Origin: Burkholderiaceae bacterium
Lineage (GTDB): Bacteria; Pseudomonadota; Gammaproteobacteria; Burkholderiales; Burkholderiaceae_B
Length of the DNA: 64,000 bases
Assembly (NCBI GenBank): GCA_023653055.1
Contig: JAMNXR010000012.1
Span: forward strand, 1 to 64,000
Reading direction: 5' to 3'
This document shows, piece after piece, positions 1-6,628 of this stretch (the first letter of the stretch is position 1; each line of letters starts with the position of its first letter). The notes below the pieces were generated by a model that worked only from the letters and a program-made list of their open reading frames with translations, ran no database searches and was not told where the DNA came from. The translations under genes were made by a program, and so were the position numbers.

Positions 1-278
1 CATCAGTCTATTACGACGCAACGATAAGACACTTGTTTGCCTGGTGGGAAGGCGAGGACTTAGACCCCGACAGCGGTATGAGTCACATCACAAAAGCAAT
101 CGCAAGCCTCACTGTTTTGCGTGATTCGATGATTCAGGGAATGAGTACGGATGACAGGCCGCCAAGATCAGTGCCAATTTACAGCGTACTTAATACCAGC
201 GCTGCATTGATTATCGAGAGGCACAAGGGCAAAACTCCGCGCCATTACACGGTTGACGATACTGGGCTAAAGCTATGA
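1..278 (+). CDS. Phage dATP/dGTP diphosphohydrolase-type protein (DUF5664-like), C-terminal part, cut by window start
   Basis: The ORF track starts this at a TTG (33), but the frame is open to the window edge (it reads ...YYDATIRHLFAWWEGED), so only the end of a longer gene is present. The block 'RHLFAWWEGEDLDPDSGMSH' matches my memory of the conserved core of the phage DUF5664 / dATP-dGTP diphosphohydrolase N-terminal family, small phage enzymes thought to act on purine dNTPs. The acidic residues in GEDLDPDSG and the following His are the likely metal or substrate ligands, by inference. The stop overlaps the next gene by 4 bp (ATGA), as in a compact phage operon. The family call is from memory of the motif; the enzymatic role is not shown here. 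Confidence 0.6.
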   Translation, partial: SVYYDATIRHLFAWWEGEDLDPDSGMSHITKAIASLTVLRDSMIQGMSTDDRPPRSVPIYSVLNTSAALIIERHKGKTPRHYTVDDTGLKL

Positions 279-511
279 GCCAATCAAGACTTGGTAGTTT
301 TATTGAGGCGCTGATTAACGTGGCGATTGGATTCAGTATCAATTTTCTGGCCAACTTGTTGATTTTCCCGCTATTCGGTTTTCACATCACTCTCGGCGAA
401 AACTTCGTGATGGGTATTTTGTATACGGCGATCAGCGTAGTTAGGTCGTACACGATTCGCCGTTGGTTTAACGCAAGAATCAAACGCGCCGCTGAGCGCA
501 TGGCGGGTTGA
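275..511 (+). CDS. Small phage-type membrane protein, DUF7220-like
   Basis: This 78-residue protein has two hydrophobic stretches, about residues 8-33 and 39-58, and ends in a basic tail (RRWFNARIKRAAERMAG). This suggests a two-span inner-membrane protein with the C-terminus inside. The opening 'MSQSRLGSFIEALINVAIGF' and the core 'SVVRSYTIRRWFNA' resemble the DUF7220 family found in prophages and phages of proteobacteria. It starts inside the stop of the preceding gene (ATGA overlap), so the two are translationally coupled. Function is unknown. It supports reading the first 0.75 kb as phage-derived. Confidence 0.6.
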   Translation: MSQSRLGSFIEALINVAIGFSINFLANLLIFPLFGFHITLGENFVMGILYTAISVVRSYTIRRWFNARIKRAAERMAG

Positions 512-514
512 GAA

Positions 515-694
515 ATGAAATTTACCTTCATATCAGAGCAAGAAGGATTAAAAGTCGAAATGAATTTTGAAGCTGAGTTCATTTATGACATTGAAGAAAT
601 GTTTAAGCAGTTTCTTCGTGGCACAGGTTTTTCTGTTGAGGACGAGGATTTGTCCGAAGAATGTATGCACAAATCAGCGGGAGATCACCGATGA
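515..694 (+). CDS. Small acidic hypothetical protein, phage-type, 59 aa
   Basis: This ORF was too short for the supplied track. It starts at an ATG three bases after the upstream stop and runs 59 codons to a TGA that overlaps the next ATG (ATGA). The product begins MKFTFISEQEGLKVEMNF and is rich in Glu and Asp (FSVEDEDLSEE). I recognise no domain. The tight spacing on both sides, in the same direction as two phage-like genes, is the main support that it is real. Confidence 0.5.
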   Translation: MKFTFISEQEGLKVEMNFEAEFIYDIEEMFKQFLRGTGFSVEDEDLSEECMHKSAGDHR

Positions 695-819
695 TTGACT
701 TACGCAAAGCAGCAGAAATGGCGTTGGAGGCGCTGGAAAGAGGTACTACTGGATTAGCCATACGGGCTATCCCAGCCCTAACGTCGCATGACCGTCATAA
801 AGTAGAACGCCCATTTTGA
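691..819 (+). pseudogene. 5' remnant of a phage ORF, broken at the junction with the ATPase region
   Basis: The frame starts at the ATG overlapping the previous stop and reads MIDLRKAAEMALEALER, a start I recognise from many small phage hypothetical proteins. After about base 741 the reading becomes unrelated (GTTGLAIRAIPALTS...) and runs antisense into the 3' end of the minus-strand ATPase before stopping at 819. I read this as a gene whose 3' part was lost at a recombination joint near 740-750. The alternative, that the 42-residue product is still made, cannot be excluded. Confidence 0.5.
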
Positions 820-1975
820 ATTGACTTCCAGCTAGGGCGGCGAGTTTTTTCAGCCCATGAAAATCACTCGCTTTGACTGTTGCAGTAGCTTTGATTTCTA
901 CACCTACTAGTTGTCCCTTCGCATTTTCGATCACGATATCGACTTCAACTTTTTCTGTGTCTCGGTAATACATCAAGCTGTAATGATCATCGGAAGTTGC
1001 TGCGTGTTTGAGTAACTCTCCAAAAACAAATGTCTCCAGAACATGCCCAAACCGTGTGCGATCATCATGGATTTCCTCAATGCTGAGATTGAGTAAGGCT
1101 GCCAGTAATCCAGAGTCTATAAATTGCAACTTTGGTGTCTTGACTAGACGATTCAGTCTATTGCGCGCCCAAACGCTCACCCGCTTTAGGAGATACATCT
1201 GCTCAAAGACGTTGATGTACTTTGCGGCCGTCTTGCCGTCGAGCCCGACTTCTCCACCTAGCTTTGCGTAATTGCACATCTGACCTGAAGTCTGCGCTAA
1301 GGCTCTGAGAAAGCGGGGTAACTCATCCAGCTTGTTAATGCCAGCAAAGTCACGGACGTCCCTTTGGATGATGGCTTCCACATACTGCATCGCCCAAGCT
1401 TGCCTTCTTTTAGCGCTTGTTCGCGAAATGGACTCAGGATATCCGCCTTTAAGCACGCGTTGAGCAAGTGATCTTTCAGGTCGATTTACACCTTCAGGCA
1501 GAATCTTCCCTGCGAATGCATTGTCAATCCAGTTCGCGCCTTTACTTTCAATTTCACTTTGAGACAAAGGTAGTAAAGAAAGGGTTTCCATGCGCCCGGC
1601 TAGTGAGTCCGCCACGGTTGGAAGCGCCATCAAATTGGCGGATCCCGTGAGTAAGAAACGTCCTGGACGACGATCCTCATCGATACTTTTTTTTATAGCG
1701 AGCAATAACTCGGGAGCACGTTGAATTTCGTCGATGACTGCGTGGTCTAGCGTTGAAATCATACCCACAGGATCTTCGCGGGCTGATAATAGTGTGAGTG
1801 CATCATCTAATGTGAAGTACTGAAGTTGTTTTTCAGCAGCTATCTGGCGAACAAGAGTTGTTTTGCCTGCCTGACGCGGGCCCGCCAACAGGATGACTGG
1901 GGTGTCTTTGAGTGCCTCCTCAATGCGGGGCCTGATCAGGCGAGCAAAGTTCGGGAGGTTTTCCATATTGAACAA
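767..1975 (-). CDS. AAA-type ATPase with DUF4143 C-terminal domain
   Basis: The 402-residue product has an N-terminal P-loop ATPase domain (AAA_14 type) with Walker A 'GPRQAGKTT' near residues 32-40 and Walker B 'AVIDEIQ' near 79-85. A 'TGSANLM' sensor-like segment follows. The C-terminal DUF4143 domain carries 'EVDIVIE' and 'VGVEIKA' (about 345-363), an arrangement of Asp, Glu-x-Lys like that of PD-(D/E)XK nuclease folds. Proteins of this type are widespread in accessory regions and their function is not established. The start could also be the Met at residue 4 (MENLPNF). The C-terminus is short: family members usually continue past the 'LYDG' strand to a 'W-x-x-P-I' tail, whereas here a TAG comes after GLG. 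The upstream region holds a 22-bp-periodic repeat array. Confidence 0.85.
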   Translation of the reverse strand: MFNMENLPNFARLIRPRIEEALKDTPVILLAGPRQAGKTTLVRQIAAEKQLQYFTLDDALTLLSAREDPVGMISTLDHAVIDEIQRAPELLLAIKKSIDEDRRPGRFLLTGSANLMALPTVADSLAGRMETLSLLPLSQSEIESKGANWIDNAFAGKILPEGVNRPERSLAQRVLKGGYPESISRTSAKRRQAWAMQYVEAIIQRDVRDFAGINKLDELPRFLRALAQTSGQMCNYAKLGGEVGLDGKTAAKYINVFEQMYLLKRVSVWARNRLNRLVKTPKLQFIDSGLLAALLNLSIEEIHDDRTRFGHVLETFVFGELLKHAATSDDHYSLMYYRDTEKVEVDIVIENAKGQLVGVEIKATATVKASDFHGLKKLAALAGSQFKMGVLLYDGHATLGLG

Positions 1976-1991
1976 TATCCAAAGACTCGGG

Positions 1992-2079
1992 AATATTCCG
2001 TAAATTACGGAATATTTTACCGTAAATTACGGAATATAATTATGTAAATTACGGAAAGTTAGGTTGTATATTACGGAAA
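1992..2079. repeat. Array of four TTACGGAA-type repeats with exact 22-bp period
   Basis: The first copy is a perfect 12-bp inverted repeat around one base (AATATTCCGTAA-A-TTACGGAATATT, centre 2004). Further copies centre at 2026 (CCGTAA-A-TTACGG), 2048 (GTAA-A-TTACGGAA, left arm decayed) and 2070 (only the right half TTACGGAAAA). The centre-to-centre distance is 22 bp each time, about two helical turns, so all copies face the same side of the DNA. The array fills the space between the ATPase start (1975) and the moaC stop (2081). A cooperative operator for the ATPase promoter is the simplest reading. It is too short, and lacks variable spacers, to be a CRISPR. Confidence 0.85.
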
Positions 2080-2080
2080 A

Positions 2081-2566
2081 TTAGAGCGTCTCCGCAACCC
2101 AAGAACCTGATTTACCCCCATGCTTTTCCAATAGTTTGACCCCATCAATTACCATGCCGCGGTCAATCGCCTTGAGCATGTCATAAATCGTCAGTAAAGC
2201 AATCGATGCAGCGGTCAGCGCTTCCATTTCAACACCAGTACGCCCAACCGTTTCAGAGGTCGCGGTACACGTCACAGAGGAAGTGCCGGCATCTGTGACA
2301 AAATCAACCGTTACCCGTGTCAGCGGAATCGGGTGGCAAAGAGGAATCAGCGCCCCTGTTTGCTTAGCTGCCATGATGCCTGCCAATCTCGCCACACCTA
2401 AGACATCGCCTTTTTTGGCATCGCCTTGTGACAGCTTTGCAAAGGTGGCGGGTTGCATGGTGATGCGTCCCTGGGCTACTGCACGACGATGCGTTTCATT
2501 TTTGGCTGAGACATCCACCATGTGCGCCTGACCGGATGCGTCAAAGTGTGTGAGATTTTGTGTCAT
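2081..2566 (-). CDS. moaC: Cyclic pyranopterin monophosphate synthase MoaC
   Basis: MoaC converts the MoaA product (3',8-cyclo-GTP) to cyclic pyranopterin monophosphate, in the first stage of molybdenum cofactor synthesis in the cytoplasm. The 161-residue length is normal. The family blocks are present: '[18 protein letters not shown]' near the N-terminus, '[11 protein letters not shown]' around the active-site His, and '[20 protein letters not shown]'. It is the last gene of the moaA-moeA-moaD-moaE-mobA-moaC run. Its start codon overlaps the mobA stop by 4 bp, so it is probably translated by coupling. Confidence 0.96.
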   Translation of the reverse strand: MTQNLTHFDASGQAHMVDVSAKNETHRRAVAQGRITMQPATFAKLSQGDAKKGDVLGVARLAGIMAAKQTGALIPLCHPIPLTRVTVDFVTDAGTSSVTCTATSETVGRTGVEMEALTAASIALLTIYDMLKAIDRGMVIDGVKLLEKHGGKSGSWVAETL

Positions 2567-3162
2567 GAAGGATTCCGCTGAGCCTTTAAGGCTTCAGGTG
2601 TATTGAAATAGGTAAATAATGCGGCGTGTTCAAAGCGCACGGGTATTGCTTGAATGGCCTCGAGCCAAGCGAGGGTTTCACCGTGCCTGAGGTCAAGCTG
2701 TTTGCCCAGAGAGCCTGCAGCAGAGGGTTTGAGCAGGCAGCATAAAGGTTGTGCGATCTCAGTTGTCACTGCATAGGCAGCAACCGCCTCAGGTTGGTCT
2801 GTAAGCGCCTGTTGGAGTTTTTCAAATAAGTCGCTAGGCAACAGGGGCGCATCACAAGGAATCACCAAGAGATTATTTTTTTTACAACGCATCAGTCCCG
2901 CTTCGATTCCCGACATTGGCCCTTGGAAGTCAGCACGCTCATCCGTGACAACAACATGACCAGTCTGCTGATAAGCATCTAAATTTCGATTGGCACTGAT
3001 GAGTATGCGCACAGGGGGCGGCACCTGTTTGGCGAGTGCAGCAAGGGCGTGCTCAACCAGTGGCAAACCGCTCCACATCACCCAACCTTTGTCTTTGCCA
3101 CCCAACCTAGCACCACGGCCGCCAGCCAGGATCAATGCATCATACGTGTGTTTCATTTCCAT
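2563..3162 (-). CDS. mobA: Molybdenum cofactor guanylyltransferase MobA
   Basis: MobA transfers GMP from GTP to molybdenum cofactor to give the MGD form used by DMSO-reductase-family enzymes such as formate dehydrogenases and nitrate reductases. The 199-residue protein opens with the nucleotide-binding loop '[18 protein letters not shown]'. It also has '[11 protein letters not shown]' and the metal-binding '[10 protein letters not shown]'. The start overlaps the moaE stop by 10 bp; the Met at residue 3 (MKHTYDAL) is an alternative start. Its position inside the Moco operon supports the call and suggests the host has bis-MGD enzymes. Confidence 0.94.
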   Translation of the reverse strand: MEMKHTYDALILAGGRGARLGGKDKGWVMWSGLPLVEHALAALAKQVPPPVRILISANRNLDAYQQTGHVVVTDERADFQGPMSGIEAGLMRCKKNNLLVIPCDAPLLPSDLFEKLQQALTDQPEAVAAYAVTTEIAQPLCCLLKPSAAGSLGKQLDLRHGETLAWLEAIQAIPVRFEHAALFTYFNTPEALKAQRNPS

Positions 3163-3626
3163 CTTGCGGCTGCCTTGTCGTCGCTGTCACGCGCTTCAAT
3201 CCAACGTGGGCCTTCGGGGGTCCATTCTTTTTTCCAAAAGGGTGCTTCGGTTTTCAGATAGTCCATGATGAAGTTGTTTGCTTCGTAGGCATCGCCGCGA
3301 TGTGCGCTGGCGGTGAGCACCAGCACGATTTGATCCCCTGGATACATTTTGCCAACCCGATGGACGATGCGTGCACCTTGCAACGACCAGCGCTCCGCAG
3401 CTGCATTCAAAATTTTATTCAAGGACTTTTCAGTCATGCCAGGGTAGTGCTCGAGCTCGAGCGCCACGACATCATCGGCAAGATTGAGATCGCGTACCGT
3501 TCCGACAAAGGCCACGATGGCTCCGATGCTGCGGTCGTCTGCCAAGAGGGCTGTGTATTCTCGACCCAAATCAAAATCTTCAGGCTGCACGGCGACGGAT
3601 AAGCGCGTAGACATTTGTGCGGTCAT
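3153..3626 (-). CDS. moaE: Molybdopterin synthase catalytic subunit MoaE
   Basis: MoaE is the large subunit of molybdopterin synthase. It takes sulfur from the thiocarboxylated C-terminus of MoaD and inserts it into cyclic pyranopterin monophosphate. The 157-residue product has 'GAIVAFVGTVRD', 'LELEHYPGMTEKSL', 'RIVHRVGKMYPGDQIVLV' and the catalytic-lysine region 'FWKKEW', all standard for the family. It starts one base after the moaD stop, which keeps the two subunits co-translated. An in-frame Met at residue 5 is a possible alternative start. Confidence 0.95.
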   Translation of the reverse strand: MTAQMSTRLSVAVQPEDFDLGREYTALLADDRSIGAIVAFVGTVRDLNLADDVVALELEHYPGMTEKSLNKILNAAAERWSLQGARIVHRVGKMYPGDQIVLVLTASAHRGDAYEANNFIMDYLKTEAPFWKKEWTPEGPRWIEARDSDDKAAARWK

Positions 3627-3884
3627 CTAGCCTCCCGTCACAGGTCTGAAAATGGCGAGTTCAGCGCCATCGACGAGAGGGGTATCGAGCGCAATCATTT
3701 CTTGGTTCATGGCGACACGAAAGGCCTGTGCGCCCTCAAACGTCTCACCCCACGCGCCACCTCTGCTCGAAAGATGCGCAATCAGTTCACCTGCTGTGCG
3801 GATGGACTCTGGCAATTGGATATGCTCGTCAGACAGACCAAATTTTTCTCTAAGTTGTGCGAAATACAAGACCTTGATTTTCAT
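3627..3884 (-). CDS. moaD: Molybdopterin synthase sulfur carrier subunit MoaD
   Basis: This is an 85-residue ubiquitin-fold protein ending in the required Gly-Gly (FRPVTGG). The terminal glycine is adenylated and thiocarboxylated to carry sulfur to MoaE. The start 'MKIKVLYFAQLREKFG' is typical. No moeB homologue for activation lies in this window, so that gene must be elsewhere. It is packed directly before moaE and 23 bp after moeA. Confidence 0.95.
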   Translation of the reverse strand: MKIKVLYFAQLREKFGLSDEHIQLPESIRTAGELIAHLSSRGGAWGETFEGAQAFRVAMNQEMIALDTPLVDGAELAIFRPVTGG

Positions 3885-3907
3885 GCTGTTGGGCTCTTAA
3901 CTTTGGT

Positions 3908-5131
3908 CTAGTAAAGAAGTTCGGAAAGAGAAAGATAGCGCACAACATCCCCCCGCGCGACTTTTGTATCCGATGCGATATCAACAAGTCCATCGGCCCA
4001 AGCAAGGCTGCTCATCACGCCAGAGCCTTGATTCGGCCATAAATCTAGCACTGGCGCGCCAGAGGCAACATGCGAGATTTTGACGCGCAAAAATTCACGG
4101 CGACGGTCTGGCTTGGGCCAGTTAAAATTCGCCGTGGCAGACAGGTATTTCAATTCTGTGTGTGCGGAGCCCATGCGTTTAAGCAAAAACGGACGTGCCA
4201 TCAATAAAAACGTGACAAAAGAACTCACTGGGTTACCAGGCAGACCAATGAAGTCTGCGTGCCCGACGCGACCATAGGCAAGTGGCTTGCCAGGCTTCAT
4301 TGAAATCTGCCAAAGGTCTAGGCTACCGAGCGCCATCACTGCGGCTTTAACATGATCTTCTTCACCGACAGACACACCACCACAGGTAATGATGACGTCG
4401 TTTTCGCTTGCAGCTTTGCTAAGGGCTTCACGAGTGGCTTCTGCAGAATCACGCACAATGCCGTAATCGTTGACTAAGCAACCTAATTGCACCAACAAGG
4501 CATTGATCGCATAGCGATTGCTGTTGTAAATCGCGCCTGGTGCCAAAATTTGACCAGGCTCTGTGAGCTCATCGCCAGTAAAAAACACACCTACCTTCAG
4601 TGGTTTGAAGACCGTCGCTGTGGCTACGCCAATGGAAGCTAGCATGGCGAGATGTGGCGCACCTAAGCGTTGTCCAGCGGACAATACTAAGCTGCCCTCT
4701 GAGATGTCCTCGCCCTTGCGGCGAATGTGTTGCATACGTTCGATTGGATGCGTGAGCGCAATCGAACCCTCATGATCTTGTGTGTGCTCTTGTGGCACGA
4801 CCACGTTGGCGCCTTCAGGTACAGGAGCACCCGTAAAAATGCGTGCTGCGGTATTGGATGCGAGTGAGGTGCCGGTCTGACCAGCCGCGATCCGTTGGGT
4901 GACGGGAAAAGATTCAGGCAATGCCTGCATATCCAGCACGTTAAGCGCATAGCCGTCCATTGCGGAGTTATCAAAACCAGGGACGTTGATCGGGGACTGG
5001 ATGGACTGTGCCAGTGTGCGTCCGAGCGCCGCCAAAAGCGGTAAGGTTTCAGTGGCGCTCAAGGGAGTTGCGCTCGCCAATAAGGTCTGGCGTGCATCTT
5101 CAAAATTTAGGAGGTTGGCTCTGGGTTTCAT
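3908..5131 (-). CDS. moeA: Molybdopterin molybdenumtransferase MoeA
   Basis: MoeA inserts molybdate into adenylylated molybdopterin, completing Moco. At 407 residues it has the usual length. The N-terminal domain shows 'NVPGFDNSAMDGYAL', the MoaB/Mog-like domain shows 'TGDELTEPG', 'YNSNRYAINALL' and 'ITCGGVSVGEEDHVK', and 'MKPGKPLAYG' with 'GLPGNPVSSFVTF' follow. A beta-barrel C-terminal domain (MoeA domain IV) completes it. It sits second in the operon after moaA with a 54-bp gap in which I see no terminator. No mogA/moaB gene is present in the window. Confidence 0.95.
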   Translation of the reverse strand: MKPRANLLNFEDARQTLLASATPLSATETLPLLAALGRTLAQSIQSPINVPGFDNSAMDGYALNVLDMQALPESFPVTQRIAAGQTGTSLASNTAARIFTGAPVPEGANVVVPQEHTQDHEGSIALTHPIERMQHIRRKGEDISEGSLVLSAGQRLGAPHLAMLASIGVATATVFKPLKVGVFFTGDELTEPGQILAPGAIYNSNRYAINALLVQLGCLVNDYGIVRDSAEATREALSKAASENDVIITCGGVSVGEEDHVKAAVMALGSLDLWQISMKPGKPLAYGRVGHADFIGLPGNPVSSFVTFLLMARPFLLKRMGSAHTELKYLSATANFNWPKPDRRREFLRVKISHVASGAPVLDLWPNQGSGVMSSLAWADGLVDIASDTKVARGDVVRYLSLSELLY

Positions 5132-5185
5132 GCTGTGTCGCTTTGGTGAGACTCAATCCAGACTTTAACCTACCTGCAGGGAAGC

Positions 5186-6196
5186 TTAGCCCCCAGTTTG
5201 AGACATAAAGCGGATGATTTTTGTGGGCGCTTCGAGAAATTCGTGACGCTCTGGTTTGAGCTCGATTCCTTCACGAATCGTTTGCTCAAGCTCTGCATCG
5301 GAAATGCCTGCGCGCAACAAAGGTCTGAGTTCAACTTTTTCTTCTTGGCCCAAGCATAAGTAGAGCGTGCCGTCCACAGATAAGCGAACCCGGTTACAGG
5401 TTGCACAGAAATGTTGACTGATTGGGGTGATGAGACCGATTTGTCCACGTCCATCGGCGGTGCGCCAATAGCGTGCGGGTCCACCGCCCATGGTCTTGAT
5501 TTCCGGAATCAGGTCAAACCGTTCGCGCAGGCGTTCGAGGACGGGTCCGAGCGGCGTATAGCCTGAAGCCAGCCCGGTACTGCCCATTGGCATGGTCTCG
5601 ATCAAGCGCAAAATGAATCCGCGGTTGATGCAAAACTCTGTCATCGCCTCGATTTCATGTTCATTGACACCGGGCATCACGACCATATTGAGCTTGATGG
5701 GTGAAAAACCGTGTTCTTGCGCAGCATCCAAGCCAGCCATTACATCGTCAATCGTGTCGCGACCGGTAATTTGAGTCACACATTCGCGATCCAAACTGTC
5801 CAAACTGATGTTGAGACGCGTGACCCCTGCTGCACGCAAGGCGGCAGCGTGTTTAGGTAATTGTGTGCCATTGGTCGAGAGGGATAAATCTTTGATGCCA
5901 GGTAGGGCGCTGATCCGTGCGGCTAAATCTGGCAGATTACGGCGCAGAAGAGGCTCGCCACCCGTTAGACGAATCCGCGAAGTACCCAGGCGACCAAAGA
6001 CGCCCACAACGCGTTCGATTTCATCAAAAGTGAGCCAATTTTTTGGCTCTTGATAGCCTTTGAAACTTTTAGGCAAACAATAAGTGCATTTCATATCACA
6101 CCGATCCGTGACGGATAGGCGAAGGTACTCAATGCTTCTGCCAAAGCGATCGATGAGGGGTGAGTGTGTCTGCGTCATCACAAGTGCGTCGGTCAA
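5186..6196 (-). CDS. moaA: GTP 3',8-cyclase MoaA (radical SAM)
   Basis: MoaA is a radical SAM enzyme that converts GTP to 3',8-cyclo-GTP, the first step of Moco synthesis. The 336-residue protein has the SAM cluster motif 'CDMKCTYC', the 'RLTGGEPLLRRNL' block, and the second C-terminal cluster 'CATCNRVRLS' plus a downstream Cys (LYLCLG). It ends in the functional Gly-Gly (SQTGG). It is the first gene of the operon; the 84-bp gap upstream is shared with the divergent SMR gene and must contain the operon promoter. I see no Moco riboswitch in that short gap. The start may also be the Met at residue 7. Confidence 0.96.
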   Translation of the reverse strand: MTDALVMTQTHSPLIDRFGRSIEYLRLSVTDRCDMKCTYCLPKSFKGYQEPKNWLTFDEIERVVGVFGRLGTSRIRLTGGEPLLRRNLPDLAARISALPGIKDLSLSTNGTQLPKHAAALRAAGVTRLNISLDSLDRECVTQITGRDTIDDVMAGLDAAQEHGFSPIKLNMVVMPGVNEHEIEAMTEFCINRGFILRLIETMPMGSTGLASGYTPLGPVLERLRERFDLIPEIKTMGGGPARYWRTADGRGQIGLITPISQHFCATCNRVRLSVDGTLYLCLGQEEKVELRPLLRAGISDAELEQTIREGIELKPERHEFLEAPTKIIRFMSQTGG

Positions 6197-6280
6197 ACCT
6201 AGTTTCTTATACTGTTTCTTAATGTACTCTTATTTCGACAATAATTTACAAACCGCCACATCAGCAAGTAGGGTATCCAC

Positions 6281-6601
6281 ATGAGTATTTACTGGGGGGC
6301 GTTGTTTATAGCCGGCTTGTGCGAGGTTGGCTGGCCATTGGGATTGAAATTAGCCGATGCGCCAGGCATGAAAGCTTGGGGCCTTCTGTTGGCCGTTGTC
6401 AGCATGGCGATCAGTGGCGCATTGTTGTGGTTTTCTTTAAAAGAAATCCCAATCGGTACGGCGTATGCCGTTTGGACTTCGATCGGTGCGGTGGGCACGT
6501 TTGCACTAGGGGTATTCTTTTTTGGGGATCCGAGCCTGCCCATTCGCTGGGTGGGCGTGGCGTTTATTATTCTTGGTGTCGTGATGCTCAAGATGGGGTG
6601 A
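6281..6601 (+). CDS. Small multidrug resistance family exporter, Gdx/SugE-like
   Basis: This is a 106-residue, four-helix inner-membrane protein of the SMR family, which works as an antiparallel dimer exchanging protons for substrate. The essential Glu is in helix 1 (GLCEVGWPLGLK). The 'PIGTAYAVWTSIGAVGTF' block and the short 'FGDP' loop are typical. The TM1 Gly-x3-Glu pattern and 'VVSMAISG' in helix 2 fit the guanidinium exporter (Gdx) branch better than the broad EmrE branch, but this is a judgement from motifs. It is divergent from moaA. No guanidine riboswitch is apparent in the 84-bp leader. Confidence 0.82.
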   Translation: MSIYWGALFIAGLCEVGWPLGLKLADAPGMKAWGLLLAVVSMAISGALLWFSLKEIPIGTAYAVWTSIGAVGTFALGVFFFGDPSLPIRWVGVAFIILGVVMLKMG

Positions 6602-6617
6602 TTGGCTGAAATCACCC
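6596..6617 (+). terminator. Candidate terminator after the SMR gene
   Basis: A perfect 8-bp stem, GGGTGATT / AATCACCC with a 6-base loop, includes the SMR stop codon. It is followed by 'taagttctgtttt', only a moderate U-tract. It lies at the convergent end with the DUF2252 gene. On the minus strand no U-run follows, so it probably serves the plus-strand gene only. Confidence 0.5.
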
Positions 6618-6628
6618 TAAGTTCTGTT

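Noticed and set aside
1992-2079. Possible CRISPR array
   Set aside because: The repeats are 22 bp apart with no variable spacers of 30 bp or more, copies decay, and no cas genes are near.
1-2080. Insertion sequence or integrase gene near the phage remnant
   Set aside because: No transposase, integrase, terminal inverted repeat or tRNA fragment is visible in this stretch.
3135-3602. Plus-strand 155-aa ORF opposite moaE
   Set aside because: Antisense shadow; moaE has all family blocks and fits the operon spacing.
6197-6280. Moco riboswitch or guanidine riboswitch in the moaA/SMR gap
   Set aside because: The gap is too short for a Moco aptamer plus promoters, and I see none of the expected paired elements.
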